This document shows positions 31,437 to 42,239 of a DNA stretch of 64,000 bases, piece by piece. A model generated the notes under the pieces. That model saw only the letters and a list, made by a program, of their open reading frames with translations. It had not been told where the DNA came from and ran no database searches. The DNA is taken from positions 9,622,852 through 9,686,851 of the forward strand of contig JAJEKV010000054.1 in assembly GCA_021234155.1 (NCBI GenBank), in the 5' to 3' direction. Both the position numbers and the translations under genes were made by a program. Every line of letters starts with the position of its first letter. Within the stretch, counting starts at the first letter, position 1. Origin of the DNA: Isoetes taiwanensis. Lineage: Eukaryota; Streptophyta; Lycopodiopsida; Isoetales; Isoetaceae.

Positions 31437-34400
31437 TGGCCCGCACAAATTCTCCCTCCAATTCACTTATTCTCCCTCTCTCAGGAATTTCATGGCGCTC
31501 CCTGATACTGGCCTGGACACGTCTAGCATTGGATTTTCGGCCTGATGAATTCCAATACAGTGTTCCAGATTTGTTGGATGTCAATGCAACACAGGAAATA
31601 TCGCGTGAAGATCTAGTTTCCTCTGCAATTTACAAGAAATTGGATGCAGAGAGAAAGAGAGAATACAGATTACGGAATAAGATGAGAAAAGCAGCGGTTG
31701 AACGGGAAGATCTGAGCATGAGACGCAGGCAAGAAATAGCCAAGCTTGTAGTTGATTACTTCAACAAGCTCACCAAAAAGCATTCACCCGAACTCAAAGC
31801 CGATGTGATGAAGAGGGTGGTTCATCACCACGAAATGGAAATCTCAGAACCTGGAATTTTGCCAAATCCAAAGGAGCGCAAGGCAGCGGGGGCCGGTGCT
31901 GCTCAACAATGGCAGCCACAAAGAGGCAAAGGAACCATGGTATTTGGAGAGCTAGAACGTCGACACTGGTGATGGCTTCTTCCACAAAATCCAGATGCAA
32001 TTCCACTATGGCGGGGCTGTTAGGTACATCTAATTCTTGCCTTCATGCCTGTGCTTCTTTATGCTTTTAAGTGCTTGTATCTGCTGAGTGATGCTGGCTG
32101 GGATATGTTCATTGATTAATGTGCAATATTTCTTATGATAGGTTGCATGAGGTCAACAATTGCAACTGCTGCATTAAGAAAATCGGAAGCCGTCCTTGGA
32201 AATGGTCCGTGGTCTTGCTTCCAAAGGAGGTTGAGGTGCGATTCTCTCACCCCTGCTTGCAAGCAAAGCATGACAGAATTCTGGAAACAAAATAGCGGAG
32301 TCTCTCCTTGCAAGAAAGATGTTGTGAACACTGTTGGAGAGTCAGGCTTCCGAATTTCTTACCCCTTGCACCTTATGGAGGTCACACAGGTATAAGTTTC
32401 CATACAAAATCTCCTTGCTATTATTGCATAAATATTTCTAACCAAAGGCCACCATTCAAATTTGCAGACTATTTCAACAATACAAAAGGCACATCCCGAA
32501 CACCTGTTTGCTTAAAGGCTTTTCGAGAAGTTGAAGCCTATTTATGTAAAGAAAGTATCGAAAAGGGAAACCTCTTTGTTGCATATACCATATGAAGTTG
32601 GGTATGCGGGGTAGCCCCAATGCATTAAGGTCGTGAAAACTAGATTTCATGGTGAAGAGTGCAAGTCTTTGTTCTGCGAGGTCCGTGGACACGGTGAGAA
32701 GTGTCCGCCGACCAACATACGTATGACTCAACCCAACCGAGCTCACGAGGGTCGTGGTTTGCAACAAGAGCGAGGGTGAAGAATGGTATAAACATGACCG
32801 CTTGATGCGAGAAATGTCGGTGTGGCATAAAAGTCTTCCTATATGTCCAAGAGAAAGAGAGAATCATGAGTTCTTGCTTGAATGGAAAACGTTTGAAAAG
32901 GTAATACTCTCTTTATTGCATGCTGAAACATGATGCTATGTGCTGTCATCCGCTGAATACTGCTTTCGTGCTTTCAACTTTGCGCTAATCTTCTGTTTTA
33001 TGCTACAGACCTTGTTACGCATTCCAAAGGGAGACGTAAGAAGCCGGTGGAGTTGCGCATCTGCGTTACTAAGGAAGTGCCAAAAATGCGGCAAAAGAAA
33101 AGATCCAATACTACCAAGAAGGGAAACAAAAGTAAGAAATCCAAGGTAGTTGGTGGGACCTGACAAACAAGAAAACAGACAAGCCGAGAAGAAGGAAAAC
33201 AAAAGTAAGAAATCCAAGGTAGCTGGTGGGACACAGGCTGAAGCTGCAACACAAGATGAGACCTCAAATGGCAAGGGGAAAAAAAAGAAAGGACTAAAGC
33301 CAGTCCTTAGATTGTCTTACAAGAGAACGACAGTGAAGGATTCATATCTGCGTTCCACATTGAAGATATTCGTGCCACACAATTACAGGGCTAGATGGCA
33401 GGCCATGCAATTCAGGAGTTGCCTGGACAATATCCAAGATGGCAACATTGTTTCTGTAATTGATTTTGCAGAGAATTACAGCATAAAAATACAAAGGGAG
33501 GTTCAAAGCCAGCATTGGCACAATGACCAGATAACAATTCTCGTCCACATCACGTATAGGATGGACATCAGTTCTGGGATCAGAAAGCTATTGAAGGAAA
33601 CCCATTTTTACTTAAGTGATGACAAGATTCATGTCACTCTTTTTGTGCAGCACTGTCTTAGAAAGCACAATTCATGGCTTGTATCAAATGGTGTAGAATT
33701 CTCCAGGCATATAGTTTGGTCAGATGGTTGTTCTAGCCAATTTAAATCTGCCCGGCCATTCTATTTCCTACCAAGATATCACCATGAGCTAGGGAAGGAA
33801 ATAGTATGGAATTTCTTTGGGACAGCCCATGGTAAGGGAGAGCACGATGGGCAAGGGGCAGTCCTTAAAGGGGCATTCACTAGAGAGCAGCTCAAGTATG
33901 ATGGGGTGAGATTTAGGGGTGCTGCTGATGCCTGTGAATTTGCAACTCGTTGGAATGAAGGTACCAACAACGGGGACATCAAAAGGTATTATGCTTTCAT
34001 CTGCTGTATTCTGTTGACTAATGCTGCCTGTAAACTACTGTACTATGCTGAATAGTGCTTTCATCAGCTTTAAGTGCTGTCTGTGAACTGCTGTAATGTG
34101 ATGAGTATGCTGTATTATGCTGCCTGTGAGCTGCAATACTTGTTGTCTCCTTGCAGGTACTTCTGGGTAATTGGAAAGGATGATGTTGATAGGACAGACC
34201 GGCTGGACTGTGCCAGGTGGAAGGGACCAAGCAAATACACAGCATCCGGAAATACTTGGCCAAATCAAGCATAAGGGTGGCTCATAGAGGTTTAAGTTGT
34301 TTCTGTGGTAACTGTTTGAAAGGAAACTGGTCATCTTGTGTGAACAAGAACGGGTTGAAGAATTGGAAATATGTTACACTAAAGCCAGATAAGCCTACTG

Positions 34401-34774
34401 GTGAAGGTACTGAAGACGAAATCGATGAGGCATTTTTTGAAGGTGATGGAGAATGGCTTAGTGGAAACATAGAGGAAGGTGATAACTTTGCTGTTGTAGC
34501 CGAGGAGGGAAATCAGGAGAATGCAGATTTCTATGTGGTGAAATGTGTTAAGCCAAGGCATATCCTTGACAGAATTGTCAAGGATAACTGGGGTCAGACC
34601 TTCAATGTCGATGAACATGTGTTGGCTGGTTTGTACTATGCTGTCCAGCCCGATGGTAATTGGGAGCTACTTGAAGACAGAGGCCTGACCTTCCAGTACA
34701 GTCATCACGTATCAGCAATCAAGTTTGAGATGAATCAGATTCCTGGCACAACCAGATTTTCCCTTGAACGTTAA
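31437..34774 (+). pseudogene. spliced DDE/D transposase of the two-gene element
   Basis: Exon 1 (31437-32023) encodes a basic, helical N-terminal region. Exon 2 (about 32142-32391) gives SMTEFWKQNSGVSPCKKDVV and LHLMEVTQ. Exon 3 (about 32468-32900) includes KPIYVKKVSKRETSLLHIPY. After a Lys-rich stretch comes the catalytic region: in the frame 33150-34055, D105 in SVIDFAENY, D192 in VWSDGCSSQFKSARPFYF, and acidic residues in HGKGEHDGQGAVLKGAF. Then follows a C-terminal domain with HSIRKYLA and LSCFCGNC (34217-34774). Similar proteins occur in plants and animals as uncharacterised transposase-like ORFs. A TGATG stop/start overlap at 31970, a stop at about 32513, and frame changes near 33145 and 34210 suggest decay or consensus errors. 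Confidence 0.75.
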
Positions 34775-35413
34775 CAGGCTACTCACCAGATGATCCTTGA
34801 CAGTCTACCATATGAAGGTTGAATATGCTTTGACCTAGTTGTTTTATCATTTTAACAGGTCTGTAGTTACTCGTTTACTTGTCTCAAATTTTGATGATTG
34901 TATTGGAGACAATGCTTATGAGACAATGTTTGTAGTATTGGACTACTGTATTGGAGTATTTTAGTATTGGAGATAATGCTTGTAGTATTGGAGACAATGT
35001 TGATATATATTACAGAAAATTGTACACTGGAATTCATAACATAGAACAGTGCTGAACATGTGCTGCACATTGCTGTCATGTGCTATGGCCTGGTCGGTGA
35101 TGGCGAGTGCTGACGTTCATGCTGAGATGCACCTGCCCCGCAATCTCCCTGCCCCCAAAAAAGTGGTGTCTCCTGGCTATCCGCAGTCTTTGCACGGGAC
35201 TAGGTGGTTTATCAACCCTGTCCCCAGAAACTACTTTCCTTGTTCTCCTGCAAAATCAAAAGTGGTGCTACAATTACCTTTGTCTTAAATTTTGAAGACC
35301 TTTATCTGGAATTTTTATATTGTATTAGAGACATCACTCAAGTTTACTCAATACTCAAGATTACACAAAGCAATCATACATATATTACAAAAGGGTAGTG
35401 TACAATGGTTATT
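34775..35413. other. noncoding spacer between convergent genes
   Basis: Shared 3' region of the two element genes. It contains short reiterations of ATTGGAGACAATGCTT and TGTAGTATTGGA (34900-35010) and GTGCTG motifs near 35049-35085. Confidence 0.7.
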
Positions 35414-38400
35414 TCATGAGTCATTGAAGTTTTTACCGTGGTTAGAGTCCTCAGGAATGGTGCCCAACAACTGCCTTCGTACCTCTTCTGGAGCATTGAG
35501 GATATAATAGGCCAAGACAAGATAGTTGTTGAGACAGTAATCCAGCACTGCAACTGTCTCCTTTTCCAACCATGCATCAGTGATGTCTAGCTGTGAGATT
35601 GTTTCTTCTACTGCATGAGAAGATAAGTAATCCAATGCTGGACACACAAACTTCTGCAAAAAGTTGTCCTCTTCCTGCCCCTTGAAAGGCATAACAGGAA
35701 CGGTTGTGTGTGCAGGGTTTAGAAACCCTTTGTGTAGGCTGTCATCTACCAAGAAAATCATACCATGATATTCAGGAAAATCCTCAAGTACAGCCTTCAA
35801 TTCCTTGAAAAAAAGTTGCTTTGCTGTGCTGGTTGGATGCTCGCATGCATAGCACTGCTCTTGACCATATACCTTCAAGAATTTGGTCCGCAAATCTGGG
35901 AACAATGCCTCCACCATATCCCATATATTCCGAAGTAGAGAAGCACTCCAGATCACAATATCGAACCTCTGCAGTGCCCACTCCACAAACTCATGATACC
36001 CTCGTCTGCAAATGAGGTACTTACTTGCGCTTTTACAACATGGTTCGCTTTGAGGTGGAGGCAAGAATTTTTTGGCCCGTTTCTCTCATTGGTATGTACC
36101 AAGACACCATTTATGTCAAGCACCATTAATTTCCGTCTGGGTGTCCATCCCTCAACGTTTGCAGCCACTGTCGATGTCTGCTGCATTGTGCTTGACTGTG
36201 CTGCGACATGTGTTGGACTAAGCTGGGAAGTGCTATCGAGATGTGCTGGACTCTGCTGGGAAGTGCTATCGAGATGTCTTTGAGCGTTCTTTGCGATCTC
36301 GGCCGGACTCGCTTTAGCTTTGCTACCGATGATGATGGAGAGTCTTTGATAGCCATAGTTAGATACATCTGTATTAGTATCTCCCTGCCCCCAATGTATG
36401 GGTGTTTCCTGGCTATCAGTAACCCTTGCAGTGGCCCTCCGTGCTTTATCCTCCATTTCCTCATTCACGACCTGCCTTGTTCTCCTGCATGCAAGGATGT
36501 GCTCCAATTACCAACTCAAACTTGTAGAGAATACACATTCTGAAATATAACAGGATTGCACCTTTTATATGTAATAGGTTGTTTTGGCACTTTGGTTTCT
36601 TCGTTATCTGTCTGGGTTCTCTCACTATCCTCATCTTCAGATTCACTAAGTACCACTTGTGGATGCCTTCTCCTTCTGCAGGCAAATGCATATTGATCCC
36701 TAGGTTGAAACTCCAAACAAATTTTACAAGGACACAATGGGGGAAAATAAATATATTATGGTATTAAACAAAAACCTTTTAACTGCTCGTTTTGGCAAGT
36801 CTTGTGCAATCAAAATTGGGCCTGAAACAAGTATAGGAAAATTACATTAGACTGGGGTTTTTTCCCTAGTGCGACGTCTATAGGCACGTCCTCATCAACC
36901 GAATCATCTGACTCACCCTCACTCTCGGGTTCTATAACATTTTTGGTCCTTGACCTTGTGAGCCTAGTGATTCGGGTCACAACCTTGTTGACCTGCTTCG
37001 CCACATCTTCAACATCCTTGTCTGCCCCTGCATCAACAGTGTTAGAGGAGGCCTTTGTAGAGGCTGCTACAGAATTTGGAACTATATGGTAATTGTCAAC
37101 ATCGTCAGAACTACTGGAATCTGCTTTGGACCGTGTTGATGTCTTTAGCACTGTGCTTTCAGGTGCTGCATTGTGCTGCTGACTGCTTGAATCTTGTTGT
37201 GCACTGTTTACAGGCGCTTCTAATGTTCCCAATTCAGAAAACAAGCGTGTACCTTTTTTGGCTGTTCTTGCTTGTGGAGTTCGAGTCCTTGTAGACTTGT
37301 GTCCGGGGGTCCTTTTACTGAGAGGTGTTTTAACATGCTTCCTTTTCCTGTTGCTGTCTGGAGTTGTAGCTACCACCTCATCTATGTCAATTGTCTCAAC
37401 TATGTGTTTGTTTGCTGCCCCAGCATATAAGGGTTCCTGCTTGACTGTCTTCCCCAATTCCTCCACTAAGCCTGCTGGAACTGTTTCTGAGCATTCAAGG
37501 CAGTGTGTCGTCTCCATAAGCAAACTCAGGCAGTTGACATAATATACGTGGCCACATTTCAGCTTCAGACTGAGGGTGTAATCATCCTAGAATGCGAGCC
37601 CGCATGTGGAGCATCTCTCCTCATCTCCAATTGGCAACCTGAATGGCACAGGATAGATGCTCACAAGCTGGCCAGCTCTCTTTATGAGTTCCCTAAGCCT
37701 GTTGACATTCTGTAAATGCTGCTGGGCTTTTGCAAGCTGCACTTCATTGTTTGCAACCTCAGCAGCTACAGTGGCCACCTGTTGAACTATCCCGTCATCT
37801 ACTGGGCCACCCCCCATTTCAACAAGGGCTTTGAGCATGTACTTTGCCATGTCTTTCTCTCTCTCTAAGCGCAGTAGCTCAGCAGAGGCACCAGCATCAG
37901 GACCTGTCAGGGCTTGAAGACGTGAGATGTTGTCTTTTATTGTCTGCAATTTCTCTTGTGAAGCCGAAAAGAAAGTTCCCTTAGCCTGGGACTGGACAAC
38001 TAGCTCCTTCTTGGAGACTAAATCAGCCTGCTGCGTGTTTAGGGTTTCCTGCAAAGCTTTGCACATGACTTCCAGGCGTGATATGTTCTCCCCATAAGCT
38101 GTGTAAGCTGTTGGGCATATTGCAACGCTCCTAATGGACGGCCTCCCTTCTAATTTAATACCAGTGCCTCTTGAAACTTGCCTTTCTGCTATGCTTTTAG
38201 GTGCTGTGGTTTGCTGAGATTTGCTGGTCTCTGCTCTGCTTGCTGGAGCACTGCTGGTGGGTTCACATTTAACCTTGCTGCTGTAGGCTCTACTCTTTGC
38301 TGCAACTGCTGCCCAATTAACCTTGAACTTTCTTGGATATTGCTTTGCTCTCTGGCAGTTATTCAATGCAAATAGGTATGATACTGTCTTTCTAACTTCT

Positions 38401-38776
38401 CTGTTCTTCAATCCGTCCGGGTATTCTTCGTGCTCTGGCCTTACCTTGTCAATAGATGTTTTGCCAGGAATGACCCCGTTGGTATCCCAAACTTCATTGT
38501 ACTCTGCTGCAGATATGAGATCTGTTCGAAATTGAGAGGGATGAACGCCCTCGTTTGGCAGATCCGCATACGCATGAAAGTCTTCTTCGGTTCGGCAATC
38601 AGCCAGGTCCGGTCTTAAGGGAACGTTTCTTCTGGCCTGGAAGAATACAAGAAAATCGAATTAACAGGGGACCCTAAACCCATAGAAATTTTGTTTAGTT
38701 GCTTTTTGCTTACCCGGCGCATGGCCTCTGTTGGAATTACTGCTTGAGCGGGCGGATCAATCACCTTCTTTACCAT
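35414..38776 (-). CDS. transposon-borne RING / FCP1-like HAD phosphatase gene
   Basis: Exon 1 (38776-38714, MVKKVIDPPAQAV) splices at GTAAGC to a large exon starting 38636. A central coiled coil (NISRLEVMCKALQETLNTQQ onward) is followed by a RING-type pattern, CSTC, CGHVYYVNCL, HCLEC, at about 37600-37475. A Ser/Thr-rich acidic region comes next. Short exons at about 36823-36777 and 36702-36565 lead to the last exon (36484-35414), which encodes an FCP1/SCP-like HAD domain: motif I VLDINGVLVHT, then CRRGYHEFVEWALQRFDIVI, then FLVDDS and FLNPAHT. In motif I the second Asp is Asn, as in a plant FCP-like subgroup. An in-frame TAG splits the RING (37587) and one base is missing in a T-run at 36068-36073. 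Total about 1,000 residues. The role in transposition is unknown. Confidence 0.75.
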
Positions 38777-38878
38777 GGTTGATCTGTTTGTTTAATGTGG
38801 AAATCCGAGAGCACAAATTCGCGGGTTGCTTCGCCGGAGTAGAGAAAGTTGGGGAAGAGAGATTTGGAAAACACAAAT

Positions 38879-39884
38879 TCAAAAGTTAGTTTGTCTAATG
38901 GTTCCAGATTGCAGCGGGTCGCATTCATTACCGCGGGGGGCAAACAGGTAATGATTGTATAAATGGATACGGGCTAGACGAATAGACGGGCAGAAAATAG
39001 GTGGTACTATATAGGTGAAGGGTGGGAAAAAAATGTATGAAGGGTGGAAAAAAAATGTATTTTGGGTGCTGGTGCTGGTGCTGGGCTCTCGTTTATTTGC
39101 TACCCACCAGCATACTTTTGCCCCCGTCTTAATTCGAAGATGATGTGCCCCTATGCGAATGGAGGCAATGAGTCTGCGCCTTTTCATGGGCAAGTGGGTA
39201 TGCAGGTAGCATTGCGGACCTCGTTCTAATGTGGGATTTATGTGGCGCTGGTAGTGTGCTGTCTTGACATGTTCAAGGGCATTGCCATCCCAAAGCTTGC
39301 TGAGGAAGCAAGCGTCAAGATATTGCCTCAAGCTATGGCGATCTGCCTCTGTTTGCACATGTATGCACCTGTGCTCCTGCACATTCCATCTAGCCAACCA
39401 TTGAGCTCTCTTTTCCCTCCAGCAGGCCTTGAGGCACTGCGGCCCCATTGCCATGATATAAGCTAGTTTAGGGAGACGAGCATCGTCCATATTGACCACC
39501 TTCTGAAAATAGATAATGTGGCGATCAAGGGCCGCCCTCTGAAAAGGCAAGAATCCTGTTTCCTGAAGTAGAATTTGATATGGGACTGTGGACTTCACCC
39601 CTAGTGCTCGTACTAAGAAAGCTTTCTGGACCTGCTCCAAGTCATTCCAAGTAGCAAGTGATACTACTGGGCCCCATACTTCCACCCCGTATAAAAGGAC
39701 AGGCTCCACTAAGACCTTGAACAGGTGTGACTGCCCAATTATACAATTCTGCTCTATGACTATTGTTTTGCATTGCATATAGTGCTTTCCAGCCTGCTGT
39801 CACTCGTAGCCGTATGGATCTGGCCCAGTGCATAGTAGAAGGAAACTTCACTCCCAAATATTTGTATGTGGATACAACTTCCAC
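38879..39884 (-). pseudogene. LINE ORF2 C-terminal block before the transposon junction
   Basis: From VVSTYKYLGVKF through PVLLYGVEVWGPVVSLATW and LKACWREKRAQWLARW to RIGAHHLRIKTG at 39124, after which the frame runs into transposon sequence. The first part and the rest are offset by a frameshift near 39720. It closely matches 19645-20226. Confidence 0.85.
39101..39123 (-). repeat. right terminal inverted repeat
   Basis: On the minus strand begins GGGCAAAAGTATGCTGGTGG. It is followed on the plus strand by the CCGT target duplication. Confidence 0.95.
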
Positions 39885-39893
39885 ATTCTGGCC

Positions 39894-40589
39894 TCAGTAA
39901 CTGAAGGAGGGGACCCTCGGCTGACGTGAAGATGATATGAAAACCACCTTAGTCTTGGCCAGGTTGATGCGCATATCAGTTGCTTGGCAGAATGTGTCCA
40001 GATCATCGAGATGTTGTTGCATGTCTGTTGATGTATAAGTTAGGAGGTCCACATCATCAGCATATATTAACTGTCTGATGATCTGATAGAGAAGGTGAGC
40101 TCCATCGCCTCCATTATCAGCAAGCCAGCTCTCCAATTGATCAATGTAAAGCCCAAACAATGTTGGGGAGAGAGGGCATCCCTGACGAACCCCGATACTA
40201 CTATCAAATGGTTGGCTTGTCTGCTGCAACCGACCCGAGCATCTTTCATATAGCCTGTACACTGCATTCTACAAATCTACAGGAACCCCCAGCTGTTGCA
40301 GTCTTGCCCGTAGTTTTTCCCAAGGCACAGTGTCAAACGCCTTCGCAAAATCCACAAAGCAACAATATAGATCTTGGCGGCGGTTCTGGCCGTCTTCAAT
40401 CGAGTTAAGCAACATGAAGATGTGGTCAATGGTTGAGTGCCGGAATTCTGAATCACGCCTCGGGTGAAGGCCCGCACCTCTCTTTGCCTCCGCCCGACCT
40501 GTCCAACCGCTGCTCGAGAATCCCAAAGAAGCAATTTTGCAAACACCGAACCCGACCATGATTGTTCGGTAATTGGCTAAGGCGCGCAA
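39894..40589 (-). pseudogene. LINE reverse transcriptase domain
   Basis: Visible motifs: the NYRTIMVGF start, FVDFAKAFDTVPW, IGVRQGCPLSPTLFGLYIDQ, LIYADDVDLLTY (YADD catalytic box) and INLAKTKVVF. Two frames are needed, and a stop lies near 40269, so the RT is not intact. RT copies LINE RNA at a nicked chromosomal target. Confidence 0.85.
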
Positions 40590-40824
40590 TCACCGCCTTA
40601 TAGATGGGAACAACTCGCTATTGGTCCACCGCAATGGAAGCCTTCCCCGTAATGCCTTGTTGAACAAGGCGGTCAAGACCGTATTATGGACGGCCCCGCC
40701 CACTTAAGCAATTCTGCCGCATACCATCCAAGTCCGGGGCTTTCCCATTGGCAAGACGCTTGTAAGCCTTGTTCCATGTCCGAATCGTGATTTCCAAAGA
40801 TCGGGCCTTCTTGCAAGGGTAATG

Positions 40825-41535
40825 CTACATGTGCACCCCGAGGGTCGAGATAGCTGTTGCAAGTATTGCCTCCATCGCCGGGAGTGATATTCCCGTGGGC
40901 TGTCTGTCGCTTTCTAAGAACCCTTCGCCCGGGTCCCGGGTGACGCCTGTGAGGTAAAACATTTCCCTTTGATGCGCCGCAATGTACCCGGCTTTCTTAG
41001 CTTTAAGGAAGATGCGGTCTTGTCGACCGCATGTGGGCGTAAAGCGTGGTTTTCGACTTGGCGAGCCAAGATTTGTGTTCCCTCGCACTCGCATCAAACC
41101 ACCGATTACGTGGGAAGGTTGTGTTCCTGGAGGTCCGTCGCGGGCGGCTTATCCCAAAGCATCTCTCTGCCGCAGTCCTAAGCACATCAGTCAGCTGGCC
41201 TGTCTGTTTCTCTAGTGTAGGATATTGCAAAATTTCTGTCAAGTCATCTATAAGCATCTGCGCATAAGCCCCTGCATGTTCATAATCCAATCGCAGCTAA
41301 GGCATGTGAGGAGTTGTTGCACTGGGGGTTCGCACAACCTGCCAAGCCAACTTCAAGTAAAGTGGTAAGTGGTCTGAGTCGATCTCTTCATCCCTATTAG
41401 TTGTTCCCACCTAAAAGTGCTTGATGACATGCATATCCTGCTCAGGCACCAGCACATAGTCCACCACACTAGATCCGCCCCCCTGGTTTTCCTGTCTACA
41501 AGTGCTCTTGCGGGTGGAAGGCCATTTCAAAACTT
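40825..41535 (-). pseudogene. LINE endonuclease end and linker
   Basis: Antisense frames show SVVDYVLVPEQ and DSDHLPLYLKLAW of an APE-type endonuclease at 41480-41330, then a basic linker (RTSRNTTFPRNRWFDA). The rest of the endonuclease is missing, so the copy is 5'-truncated near 41535. No target duplication was identified. Confidence 0.7.
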
Positions 41536-42134
41536 ATGCTCAAAATATCACGCTTAGAAGTAATGAAAGTACATCAACAAAAGAGAAACATATATGAAAA
41601 ACATAATTTTTTGTCGGTTCATAAATGCACGATATTCGCATAGATGCGCATTGATTCCATGACAGATTTTTGGTTGTCGATTTGTTGGGAAAATCAAGAT
41701 TCTAGAAATAAAACAATGATAAATGTTAGGGTTTGTGGTTTAGATGATTGTGATGAGCGTGTGCGTGAGCATTTATACAATATAAGCATAATGTTTAATT
41801 CTACATGGGTGACTGCTTGTATTTATACATCTACTCAAAATTCATTTTCAATTGTATTATAAAGTTGGTTTAGTGTATCCATGCGTCAAAAAAAAAAAAA
41901 AAGTCTCTCACTAATGCATTTTATGTCCTGTCAATCTTTTAAAACTTCTAAATCATAGATGCTAGAATCTTAACCCTAATGTTAGACCTTAAACTTTACA
42001 CACTAACCCTAAATCCATCGAGAACCCAAAATCCATCGAGGATTTGTAATTTAATGTTTGAAGTGAATTCTCAACCATTGCGACTGAAAATAAGGTTATC
42101 ACGACCGAAAATTTCAGACATGCAATAATTATTT
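41536..42134. other. intergenic, no gene recognised
   Basis: AT-rich sequence with a poly-A run at 41888-41902 and a doubled AAATCCATCGAG unit near 42010-42040. Confidence 0.5.
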
Positions 42135-42239
42135 ATGGATAAAATGGTCAGAGCATGCATCGTGACATGTCTTATCACATCCTACGAATTAGTTTCCAGT
42201 TTAGCTATTACAAGCATTTGGAAGAACCGTAAATTGATT

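Larger units (their letters stand above)
31168..39123. mobile_element. 7,956-base two-gene DNA transposon, tentatively Sola-like
   Basis: Terminal inverted repeats of 23 bases with one mismatch (GGGYAAAAGTATGCTGGTGG plus GTA) lie at 31168-31190 and 39101-39123. A CCGT target duplication is at 31164-31167 and 39124-39127; a 5-base CCCGT duplication is equally compatible because of a G run. Removing the element rejoins the LINE reading frame codon for codon. The element carries a spliced DDE/D transposase gene (plus, 31437-34774) and a convergent spliced gene (minus, 38776-35414) with RING and HAD phosphatase domains. The 4-base duplication and the D-D-E/D transposase recall the Sola superfamily, but assignment from memory is uncertain. 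Subterminal TTGGGTGCTGGTG motifs occur at both ends. Confidence 0.9.
30616..41535 (-). mobile_element. 5'-truncated LINE interrupted by a DNA transposon
   Basis: Minus-strand LINE in two blocks, 41535-39124 and 31167-30616. In order it shows the end of an APE endonuclease (SVVDYVL, then DSDHLPLYLKLAW), RT with FVDFAKAFDTVPW and LIYADDVDLL, and a C-terminal part. That part is cut after RIKTG at 39124 and resumes at 31167 with GRWIGEPRQDMLCQCC, giving the C-x2-C-x8-H-x4-C knuckle. The 3' end matches the tail of the LINE at 20560-20655 and finishes in a CATTCT repeat. Frameshifts and stops, densest at 40560-41000, make it inactive. Confidence 0.9.

Noticed and set aside
35414-38776. HAD phosphatase gene as an ordinary host gene next to a transposon
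   Set aside because: It lies wholly between the inverted termini that interrupt the LINE, so it arrived with the element.
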